64,000 bases of DNA, taken from Bifidobacterium catulorum (GTDB lineage: Bacteria > Actinomycetota > Actinomycetes > Actinomycetales > Bifidobacteriaceae). A model generated the notes under the pieces. It did no database searches and was not told where the DNA came from. It saw nothing but the letters and a program-made list of their open reading frames with translations. The stretch covers positions 1 to 64,000 of the forward strand of contig NZ_QFFN01000008.1 in the NCBI RefSeq assembly GCF_003129925.1. The letters run 5' to 3'. A program made the position numbers and the translations under genes. Each line of letters opens with the position of its first letter. The first letter of the stretch is position 1. Positions 18,066 through 25,295 of this stretch are shown in pieces.

Positions 18066-19838
18066 ATGCCGGCGATACAGGGCGATATCACCGCTTTCGT
18101 CTTCCGCGAGCGCCATCCATACGCCGTGGAGGACTTTCAACGAGCTCGCATACGAATTCGGTATGACGACGAGCTCGGGGCATCGGTGGACGAAGAGACA
18201 CGGGGAGGCGATGGCGAACAAGCCCCGGAGTCTTCTTTGGAACGCACGCGGAAAGTCATTGAGTATCTGCAGAAGCTTCAAATAGGTGATTCGTTTGTAC
18301 TGTCGCCGTGCAAACAGCGAGAGAAGGCTGTTGCATCAGCGAGTCGTTTCCAGTTCACTTACGTTGGTCTGCTTTCCGTCAGCGGATATCTCTTTATCGT
18401 GCTGCCCAAGTACTACCAAGACATCACTTCGGATGTGCTACACGGTCATGGCGAGCGAATATTGCAGGAATTCCCGGTGATTCTTCAAACGATCCGCAAG
18501 TACAATAACGATCCCAAGCATAACGGCGAAATGAGTGGATTCGCATATGCCATCGATGATAATTCGGGATACGACAATGTCATCGAACTCTATCGTTTCC
18601 TACTCGAAGACTATGCGGAGCATGGGCCTTATCGGTCAGTGCGTCGTATGTATGAACATAACGGTTCCGGCGAAATCGATTGGAACCGCACGGTGCATCA
18701 GATGCTGCCCATGTACAGCGATGGTGCGCCCGTGTACACGGATTTCATCAGTATGCGTTCGACGGCGGATATTTCGACGGCGATCAGTGATATTCAGCAG
18801 GCTATGGTTTCGGATATTTCGCGGCGTCTTACAGACAGCGGCATTGGCGAGCTATTGCAGCTCCCGTTGTCTGAGCCTTCAAAGGCAACACTGTCGGATC
18901 TTGGTGATTTCGATGTCATTCGACGCATACTGCGTAAGGAACTACGAGTACAGTTCGTGACACGAAACCGATTGCTGCTGCAAGCCATGCTTCGGTACCT
19001 TGATGGTTCCGCTCCGGGACGAATCCTGCCTATGCTGGCCGAAGGTACTTGCTCGTTTCAACTCGTTTGGGAAGATGTCTGTAAAGTCGTGTTCGACGAT
19101 GACGAACGGTTGCATGGCACCCAGCCTCCGAGATGGGAGTTCGATGACCCGTTGGATTGGTGTTCCGGTCATACCACTAGGAAGCGGTGGCTTTGCGACC
19201 GTGCGTCCGATGCGGACGATGTCGATGTGAGTGAGGATTCCAGTGAGGCTGAAGGCTCTCCGCTGCTTCCCGATGTAGTGACGTCGAATGTCGATGGGTC
19301 ACAGTTGTACATTCTGGACGCGAAGTACTATGTGCCGAAGTATTCCAAGCCGAAAAAAGATGCGAGTGGCGATAAGAATGATTTGAGGAGGACTACAGCA
19401 TCGATTGCCCATGCCCCGGGGTTGAAGGACATTGTCAAGCAGTATTTCTATTTGCTCGCATTACTGCCGCAGGAAAACCATGATTTCGATAATGTGGACG
19501 ACGCCGAGAGCGCTGAAGACAGTGGGGCCGCGCTGAATCTCACCATCGCCGGCAATGCGTTCGTCATGCCTGGCCAGATACCGATAGTCATTGATGGAGA
19601 GGACGAGACCTTATCGGCGGGGGATTCTTTGGTTCCGAGCGGAAGACGCATGGTCGTTGCCCGAGGATGCGTATACTTCCCATTCATGAATCAGCGGTTA
19701 GCGAGGCTCCACGGGAATGGCACGCCTTCCGCCATCATGCTGTTTGAGCTTGATCCTGAGCAGGCGCTTCGCTGGTACCTTCGTGGGAAAGATTCGGCAC
19801 GGTCGCAGAAACTGCTGAAGAACATGTTTGGGAGCTGA
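18066..19838 (+). CDS. McrC/LlaJI-like PD-(D/E)xK nuclease subunit
   Basis: 590 aa, 3 bp after the McrB-like stop and without a clear Shine-Dalgarno, so translation is probably coupled. The nuclease signature is P402-D403 followed by I416-L-D418-A-K420-Y-Y, the PD-(D/E)xK arrangement of McrC and LlaJI endonucleases. The N-terminal 200 residues likely contact the AAA+ ring. Known McrBC complexes cut DNA after NTP-driven translocation; that mechanism is inferred here. Its composition matches the McrB-like gene, and the pair looks like one transferred unit. The gap after it leads into the small-ORF region. Confidence 0.82.
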   Translation: MPAIQGDITAFVFRERHPYAVEDFQRARIRIRYDDELGASVDEETRGGDGEQAPESSLERTRKVIEYLQKLQIGDSFVLSPCKQREKAVASASRFQFTYVGLLSVSGYLFIVLPKYYQDITSDVLHGHGERILQEFPVILQTIRKYNNDPKHNGEMSGFAYAIDDNSGYDNVIELYRFLLEDYAEHGPYRSVRRMYEHNGSGEIDWNRTVHQMLPMYSDGAPVYTDFISMRSTADISTAISDIQQAMVSDISRRLTDSGIGELLQLPLSEPSKATLSDLGDFDVIRRILRKELRVQFVTRNRLLLQAMLRYLDGSAPGRILPMLAEGTCSFQLVWEDVCKVVFDDDERLHGTQPPRWEFDDPLDWCSGHTTRKRWLCDRASDADDVDVSEDSSEAEGSPLLPDVVTSNVDGSQLYILDAKYYVPKYSKPKKDASGDKNDLRRTTASIAHAPGLKDIVKQYFYLLALLPQENHDFDNVDDAESAEDSGAALNLTIAGNAFVMPGQIPIVIDGEDETLSAGDSLVPSGRRMVVARGCVYFPFMNQRLARLHGNGTPSAIMLFELDPEQALRWYLRGKDSARSQKLLKNMFGS

Positions 19839-19850
19839 TTGCAGATCGTG

Positions 19851-19865
19851 GATCTTTGGCAGATC
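19851..19865. promoter_or_regulatory. GATCT-TTGGC-AGATC inverted repeat, copy 1
   Basis: GATCT and AGATC arms separated by TTGGC. The same 15-mer occurs at 20860-20874. Both copies lie about 95-110 bp before a small protein gene of the same family, so this looks like a shared operator or promoter element of the duplicated unit. Confidence 0.55.
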
Positions 19866-19960
19866 CCGTGATGATGCGGAACCATGGCAGTTGTTGTCTG
19901 ATCACTATGAATGTGACCATCGTCTGTTGGTGTGGTCACGCACGAGTGAAAGGAACTGCT

Positions 19961-20143
19961 ATGCAAGTTGACGCCAAAATCACGTTCATCATGGGTGACC
20001 AGACAATCATTCATTGGTCTTGCAATAACGTGGAGGTGGAGGGTCCGTTTGATGACGAGCGGCATATTGATACGGTGCAGCAATTGGTTGAGCTTATGCG
20101 TTCGGAGGCCCCTATGGCTGTGTCGGCAATGATTATCGGCTGA
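19961..20143 (+). CDS. Small protein, copy 1 of a duplicated family
   Basis: 60 aa, start ATG at 19961 preceded by GAGTGAAAGGAACTGCT. The sequence runs from a predicted beta-rich N-terminus (ITFIMGDQTIIHWSCNN) to a Glu/Met-rich helix. It is homologous to the 70-aa product at 20969: both share the pattern I-x-F-x-M-x-D-x-T-x-IHW-x-CN followed by a VDPF or GPF segment. I do not recognise the family. The shared upstream inverted repeat and the shared GAGTGAAAGG leader suggest a mobile or regulated small-gene unit within the defence island. Confidence 0.55.
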   Translation: MQVDAKITFIMGDQTIIHWSCNNVEVEGPFDDERHIDTVQQLVELMRSEAPMAVSAMIIG

Positions 20144-20170
20144 AGACCATGGGTTTCAGTTCCCAGCCCA

Positions 20171-20491
20171 CTACGGAGTTGTGGTGAAAAAGCACTCTGC
20201 ATCGGTTTCGGCAATGGAATCACATGCTGCTTGGCTCAATGCTTGACAGCCGCCTTCGCCGAGTATTGCGGCGATTTTATGCGATGTATAACCATTTTCC
20301 CAAAGAATGACAGCATTGGCGGCCCATCTAGGCATTTCACGAAAAGTATCGAGCCAGACTTCTTCGGTGACGTAGGTATCAGGGCCTAAACGGTAGACAT
20401 TGCGGTGTTCCGTGATCGACGATAGTACGTGGGATTCCAACTGTTGCGCGGCCATGTGGATTATTTCGGCTATTTTCAGCTCGGAAGGCAT
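20171..20491 (-). CDS. Hypothetical 106-aa protein
   Basis: 106 aa, predicted soluble and helical, without a signal peptide. The ATG is preceded by AAAAGGAGATAATTGCG, one of the strongest ribosome sites in the region, which supports a real gene. The middle reads TYVTEEVWLDTFREMPRW and then a helix ILWENGYTSHKIAAILGE that could be a helix-turn-helix-like segment. I recognise no family. It is transcribed towards the copy-1 small protein (27-bp gap), so the two are convergent. Confidence 0.6.
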   Translation of the reverse strand: MPSELKIAEIIHMAAQQLESHVLSSITEHRNVYRLGPDTYVTEEVWLDTFREMPRWAANAVILWENGYTSHKIAAILGEGGCQALSQAACDSIAETDAECFFTTTP

Positions 20492-20637
20492 CGCAATTAT
20501 CTCCTTTTTTCATGATGACATCGTGCGTATGAGTAACGCCGCAAGATGCACAATACGGTTATCGGATTTCGGTATCGTCGAACAATGCCAATGGGAACAA
20601 GAGATCTACGATCGCTTGCTGTTCCGCTGGCTACTCG

Positions 20638-20784
20638 CCGAATTCGCCGGCGTTCCAGTGGATGAGTGAAGGTGCCGGTCCGGAATGGCGGCGGACGCAT
20701 TTCATTCCGCTGTCCACGCTCCGGCTGGAACGACCGCTTGATATGGAGCTCTACCGGCACATCAGCGGTAATCACCGCGGATGA
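20638..20784 (+). pseudogene. Relic of the DUF3427 helicase 3' end with an internal deletion
   Basis: This stretch encodes, in frame, the same residues as the last part of the helicase at 12709: PNSP-FQWM-EG-GPEWRRTHFIP, then a jump to STLRLERPLDMELYRHISG. It aligns with 15640-15711 and 15840-15903 of the intact gene; 129 bp (43 codons) are missing between a GTTGT found at both ends in the intact copy (15711 and 15840). There is no start codon or N-terminal part. It shows that a second copy of the helicase region once existed here and was eroded by microhomology-type deletion. Confidence 0.85.
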
Positions 20785-20859
20785 TATCGGGAACATGCGA
20801 ATTGTGAGACATTGATGTCGGCATCGGAGTTTTGGTCACAAACAACGGTCCCGACGGTA

Positions 20860-20874
20860 GATCTTTGGCAGATC
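20860..20874. promoter_or_regulatory. GATCT-TTGGC-AGATC inverted repeat, copy 2
   Basis: Identical 15-mer to 19851-19865, upstream of the second small protein gene. Conservation of this element between diverged gene copies suggests function rather than chance. Confidence 0.55.
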
Positions 20875-20968
20875 GTGTCGTCGCACCGCTGATATGGGTC
20901 TGCGAGTCGATCATGATGAAGCTGTCGTCGTCGCAGTGGCGACGTCTTTTGAGTGAAAGGCTACGGCA

Positions 20969-21181
20969 ATGCACCACATCTACATCAACGCCATAATCAT
21001 ATTCCAAATGGATGATGGCACAGTCATTCACTGGATTTGCAACGAGGTGATGGTCGATCCGTTTGTGAATAATAGTCCCCGCATCGAGACGGGGCCGGAG
21101 CTGTCTGAATATCTTGGAACGCATGGTATACAGAAGACGGCTTTAATGACTGTCAGGGGATATCCGGCTTCTCTCTCCTGA
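20969..21181 (+). CDS. Small protein, copy 2 of a duplicated family
   Basis: 70 aa, start ATG at 20969 after TTTGAGTGAAAGGCTACGGCA. It is homologous to the protein at 19961 over the segment IIFQMDDGTVIHWICNEVMVDPF, but clearly diverged at DNA level, so the duplication is not recent. It lies downstream of the helicase relic. No recognisable domain and no signal peptide. The following gap (21182-21383) shows no gene or clear structure. Confidence 0.55.
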   Translation: MHHIYINAIIIFQMDDGTVIHWICNEVMVDPFVNNSPRIETGPELSEYLGTHGIQKTALMTVRGYPASLS

Positions 21182-21383
21182 TCGGTTACGCCATCGCCGT
21201 CTTGCGGGGTGGAAAGACGACCATGCATATGGCGCGTCGCAGCGGTTTGCAATCTTTCCGTCGCTACTCGCCGGTTTCCCTACGAAGGCTGTGAGCAGTA
21301 CCCGGTCTGCGTGCTTTCATGAGGGCATCCGGGCCGTGCGTGACCTCTACAATTCCCAGTTATCGCCCCCGCACCTTGCACTT

Positions 21384-21444
21384 GACCTTTCATAATTCTT
21401 ACATGTAAGAATTCGCTCCTTACATGTTAGGATTATGAAAGGTC
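21384..21444. promoter_or_regulatory. Nested palindromic operator before the AlbA_2-type gene
   Basis: Outer arms GACCTTTCATAAT (21384-21396) and ATTATGAAAGGTC (21432-21444) are perfect inverted repeats. Inside are a 20-bp perfect palindrome centred on ACATGT (21394-21413) and a weaker CCTTACATGTTAGG (21418-21431). It lies immediately before the GTGAAAGGGGA ribosome site of the gene. The symmetry suggests binding of a dimeric regulator, possibly the product of the next gene. An almost identical module follows the gene at 23161. Confidence 0.7.
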
Positions 21445-21461
21445 AGTGAAAGGGGACGGCG

Positions 21462-23111
21462 TTGATTCCGAGTAAGGAAACACTGAGGGTTGAATTCAAA
21501 AGCGAACGGAAACGTCCTCAATCCGATGACGAGATAGTGGAGAATGTGGTCGCGCTCGCCAACACCGCAGGTGGGATGTTGTATCTGGGTGTCGAGGACG
21601 ACGGCCGGGTAACGGGAGCGGCGAAAAGCCATGCCAACATTAACGGTCTGGCGGCGTTTATCTTCAACAAGACCGTGCCTCAGCAGTCGGTGCGTACCGA
21701 ACTGATGCGTGAAAACGGGGTGCCCGTTGTGTCGATCGAGGTCGACAACAGCCCGCAAATCGTATCCACCAGCGGCGGAAAAACGTTGCAACGACGATTG
21801 AAGGCCGATGGCAGTCCCGAGGTCGTCCCGTTGTTCGTCTCTCAATTCATCAGTCGTCTTTCTCAGCAGCGGAGCTATGATTACAGCGACCAGCCAGCAC
21901 CGGAAAGCACGTTGGCGGATCTTGATGATACGGCGCGTAATCGGTTGCGCGAATGTATTCGTCGAACGAATGCGCAGAGCTCACTGTTGGCGTTCGACGA
22001 TGCCGATTTCGATAAGGCTCTCGGCTTGGTCACGGATGATTCCCATGATCCGTGTCCTACCGTGGCCGGCATATTGACCATCGGTAAAGTCGAGGCCCTT
22101 ACCCGTTGCGTGCCCTCGGCCACCGCAACGTTCCAGGTCATGGAGGGGACGACCCCGCGGGTGAACATCGACCCTTTTGCCCTGCCGCTCGTCGATATGT
22201 TCGAGAAGATCGACGGACTGATGCAACCATGGAATATCGATCATGAGATCATGAGCGGTCTGGTCCATGTCAATGTGTCTGATTTCAACCATCAGGCATT
22301 CCGCGAGGCCATGGTCAATGCGTTCTGTCATCGTGACTACGCGGAAATCGGATCCGTGCGGTTTATGATTGACAATGATGGGCTCACGCTCGCCAATCCG
22401 GGAAGTTTCATCGAGGGCGTCACAGAGTCCACGCTACTTACCGCGCAGCCGCGGTCCCGCAATCCGCAACTGTCCCTGATTCTCAAGACCGCGGGCTTTG
22501 CCGAACGCACCGGAAGAGGAGTGGACAAAATCTATGCGGGAACATTGTCCGGTGGCGGTATGATGCCGGATTACTCCCAATCCAATGCCACGGAGGTTGT
22601 GCTGTTCCTCCGTCGTACGGTTCCCGATGAAGAGTTCGTCGTCATGGTCGCCCGGGAAGAAAAACGTAGGGGAGGGGAGCTTTCCGTCTGGGCTCTTATC
22701 GTGTTGTCCCTGCTCCGGGAGCACCATCGGCTGAATCTCGCCCAACTTTGTGAATTCTCTCATCTTGAGAAACGGCGAATCGTGGGTGCGGTCGAGGATC
22801 TTGTGGAAGGCGGAGTGGTGGAAGCGGTCGGAGGGGGTGCGTCGCGCGCATACATTCTGGGCATGGATTCCTATAGGAAGGCCGATGCGTTGCCGGCGTA
22901 TGTTCGGCAGAAGAACATATCGGCCACTCGTCGTGTGGGACTTGTACTCGAATTGGCCGAAAAGAACGGCGGGAACGTCAGCACCTCCGATGTCATGGAT
23001 CTGCTCGGTCTGTCGTATATCAGTGCCTATAGGCTTTTGAAGAAAATGGAATCGGCCGGAAAGGTAAAGCATACCGGCGGTGGTCCGTCGTCACGGTATG
23101 TGATTGTGTGA
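21462..23111 (+). CDS. Schlafen AlbA_2 / HATPase-4 type DNA-binding regulator
   Basis: 549 aa from a TTG start, supported by GTGAAAGGGGA 5-10 nt upstream. Residues about 8-125 match the AlbA_2 (Schlafen-type) domain: LRVEFKSERK, ENVVALANTAGGMLYLGVEDDGRVTG. Residues about 270-400 carry the ATP-binding-like region FREAMVNAFCHRDYAEIGSVRF and NPQLSLILKTAGFAERTGRGVDKI. The C-terminus has two winged-helix-like segments (about 410-470 and 490-549). Such proteins are usually annotated as putative transcriptional regulators and are frequent in defence islands. The flanking operator modules suggest autoregulation, or recombination that can excise the gene. Confidence 0.82.
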   Translation: MIPSKETLRVEFKSERKRPQSDDEIVENVVALANTAGGMLYLGVEDDGRVTGAAKSHANINGLAAFIFNKTVPQQSVRTELMRENGVPVVSIEVDNSPQIVSTSGGKTLQRRLKADGSPEVVPLFVSQFISRLSQQRSYDYSDQPAPESTLADLDDTARNRLRECIRRTNAQSSLLAFDDADFDKALGLVTDDSHDPCPTVAGILTIGKVEALTRCVPSATATFQVMEGTTPRVNIDPFALPLVDMFEKIDGLMQPWNIDHEIMSGLVHVNVSDFNHQAFREAMVNAFCHRDYAEIGSVRFMIDNDGLTLANPGSFIEGVTESTLLTAQPRSRNPQLSLILKTAGFAERTGRGVDKIYAGTLSGGGMMPDYSQSNATEVVLFLRRTVPDEEFVVMVAREEKRRGGELSVWALIVLSLLREHHRLNLAQLCEFSHLEKRRIVGAVEDLVEGGVVEAVGGGASRAYILGMDSYRKADALPAYVRQKNISATRRVGLVLELAEKNGGNVSTSDVMDLLGLSYISAYRLLKKMESAGKVKHTGGGPSSRYVIV

Positions 23112-23160
23112 AGCGAAAACGAGGTTCTTCGCCAATCTCGCACCCAGCACCTTTACACCT

Positions 23161-23221
23161 GACCTTTCATAATTCTTACATGTAAGGAGAGAATTCTTAC
23201 ATGTAAGAATTATGAAAGGTC
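23161..23221. repeat. Second copy of the AlbA_2 operator module
   Basis: Same outer arms GACCTTTCATAAT (23161-23173) and ATTATGAAAGGTC (23209-23221), and a 20-bp palindrome on ACATGT (23192-23211). Similarity to the upstream module continues on both sides, from CGCACC before it to GTGAAAGGGGA after it, so about 90 bp are directly repeated around the gene. No gene follows this copy: it looks like an orphan promoter and ribosome site. Confidence 0.75.
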
Positions 23222-23295
23222 GGTGAAAGGGGAGCGTCGTCGTAGGCGTTGCCGGAGGTATTGCCGGGAGCATTGCCGGGCTGATTCCGGGACGA

Positions 23296-25119
23296 TCACC
23301 CGGCCACGTAGGCCTTGTTGCCGCTTTCCAGCTTGTTCTTGGCGTCGTACTGCGGCTTCTCGGACTCGTGCCCGGCATAGTACGTCGCGAAGAGCTTGTC
23401 GATCACCGGCGAGCTGGTGCCGGCCGGGTAGAGCGTCATCGTCTGGCCGTTGGAAAGCTTCCACGATGCGCCCGCACCGCTGCCCGTGTACGAGTTGGCC
23501 ACGTACTTCGCCGTGGACGAGGAGCCGAAGTTCGGCTGGAACGTCACGCTGCAGTCCGCCGCCACGGTGAGGACCTCGTCGAACTGGAATCCGCCGTAGT
23601 TGCCGGCGATCGAGGAGCAGCGCGCCTTGTCGGCCTTCTTCTTCTCCTCCTCGGCCTTCTTCTTCGCGTCGGCCGCCTGCTTGGCCTTCACCGAGGTGTT
23701 CACCTTGTCCATCGCCGCGTTGAGGGCCTTGAGCTGTGTGTTCATCTCGGTGATGGCGCTGTCGCTGGCCGTGTCGGCGTCGCCGGCCTCGTCCATCGCC
23801 TGCTTGGCGGAGGTCAGCGCCTGCTTGAGCGCGGTGAGCGTCTGCACGTCCGACACCTTGCCGGTGGCACTGGAGACCAGTTGCTCCGCCTTGGCGTACG
23901 CCTTCTTCAGCGAGGATTCGGTCTCGTTGAAGGCCTTCTTGTTCTTGCTGGCGGTCACGGCCTTCGCCGCCGCGTCGAGCTTGCCGTCGAGCGTCTTCAG
24001 CGCCTTCGTCTTCAGGCCGATGGCGTTGGCGCGCGCGTCGAGCTCCTTGGCGGAAAGACCATCGGAGCAGGTGTTGTCGCCGGCCGACGAATCCTTCGAC
24101 CCCTGGGTGATGAGGTCCTTGAGGTCGGTGAGCGTGTTCGCATCGGTGAGCTTCGACTCGTCGGTGTCGGCGGTGGGCTTCACCTTCTTCAACGTGGCGT
24201 CCAACGACGTCTTCGCCGCATCGAAATCGTTCTGCGCGGCGACGCACGCCTCCATGGCCGCCGTATGCCGATGCTTCGACCACAGTGCCCATCCGCCGCC
24301 GATGACGGCCAACGTCACGATGATGATCGCGACGATGACGGCCACGCGCACGTATTTCGCATTCGGATCGGCCGAACCGCCGTTTTTGCCGTTGTCCGGA
24401 GCCGCCGTGCCGCCATCGTCGGCGCCGGGGCCGGCCGGATTGCCATCGGCTGCACCGCCGTCCGCGTTGGACACGACCGCCAGACGGGCCAGCGGGGAGG
24501 CGCCGTCCGCGGCCCCGGCCTGCATGGGCGGCAGCACCTGCGTGGAGGCGCCGTTGCCGGCGAGGGGCGAGATGACCTCGGTCTTCTGCTCACTGACGGC
24601 GCCGGCATCGCCGGCAACCGCATCCGTATTCGCGTCGGATGCCGTTCCGGCCGCCGGCATCGCCACGGTCTGCTGCACATCCGGCGTGGCTCCGGCCTCG
24701 CCGCGGACCCCGGCCACGTTGAGCGGCAGCGTCGGCAGCGCCTGCGGGGCCATCAGCTGCGTGGCGCCCTCGTCGTCGTCATCCTGCTGTTTCGTGGGCA
24801 GCGGCCCGGTGCCGTGCATCGAATTCGGCAGCGGCACCGGCGCCGAATTCGCGTCATGGGCGCCCGCGTTCGCGTTTGCCACGTTCACTACTCCGTCCGC
24901 CGCCGGCGCATCCTGCACCGGTGGAATAGACCCCGTCTGCACGACGGTGATCTCAGCGGGACTGTCGGGAATCAACGTCCCCTCCGCCGCGTTCCCGTCG
25001 TTCTCTTCTGCGCCTGTCGGGAACCGGTATCCGCAATTCGCGCAGAATCTCATGCCCACACTGCGCAGCGTGCCGCATTTCGGGCAGAATTTCTCAGGCT
25101 TCGCCAATTTATCCGGCAT
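23296..25119 (-). CDS. Zinc-ribbon, single-TM, coiled-coil protein (paralogue 3)
   Basis: 607 aa. N-terminal ribbon EKFCPKCGTLRSVGMRFCANCG, about 230 residues of low-complexity Ala/Pro/Gly linker, a TM helix (VAVIVAIIIVTLAVIGGGWALW), then a helical region and a C-terminal domain with GNYGG, AADC and WKLSNGQTMTLYPAGT. The architecture equals the genes at 8765 and 10307, but identity is lower, so it is an older paralogue. AAGGAG lies 12 nt upstream of the ATG. The three paralogues flank the whole defence-like island. Confidence 0.75.
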   Translation of the reverse strand: MPDKLAKPEKFCPKCGTLRSVGMRFCANCGYRFPTGAEENDGNAAEGTLIPDSPAEITVVQTGSIPPVQDAPAADGVVNVANANAGAHDANSAPVPLPNSMHGTGPLPTKQQDDDDEGATQLMAPQALPTLPLNVAGVRGEAGATPDVQQTVAMPAAGTASDANTDAVAGDAGAVSEQKTEVISPLAGNGASTQVLPPMQAGAADGASPLARLAVVSNADGGAADGNPAGPGADDGGTAAPDNGKNGGSADPNAKYVRVAVIVAIIIVTLAVIGGGWALWSKHRHTAAMEACVAAQNDFDAAKTSLDATLKKVKPTADTDESKLTDANTLTDLKDLITQGSKDSSAGDNTCSDGLSAKELDARANAIGLKTKALKTLDGKLDAAAKAVTASKNKKAFNETESSLKKAYAKAEQLVSSATGKVSDVQTLTALKQALTSAKQAMDEAGDADTASDSAITEMNTQLKALNAAMDKVNTSVKAKQAADAKKKAEEEKKKADKARCSSIAGNYGGFQFDEVLTVAADCSVTFQPNFGSSSTAKYVANSYTGSGAGASWKLSNGQTMTLYPAGTSSPVIDKLFATYYAGHESEKPQYDAKNKLESGNKAYVAG

Positions 25120-25295
25120 GATTCGTTCGGCTCCTTCTTCTCATAATCCTGTTTACGGGCCGTATTGCAATCCAGCATAGTGTAGCGATATTGTCCATAT
25201 TCGTCCATCGGTTGAAAAGCCGGCGTTTTTTCAAAAATCAAATAATGATTCGGGCGATGATTTAGACTACGAGCGGATGACGGAAAGGCGGACCA

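Noticed and set aside
20497-20796. 99-aa ORF on the minus strand
   Set aside because: It is the antisense of the helicase relic; the same antisense pattern appears opposite the intact helicase.
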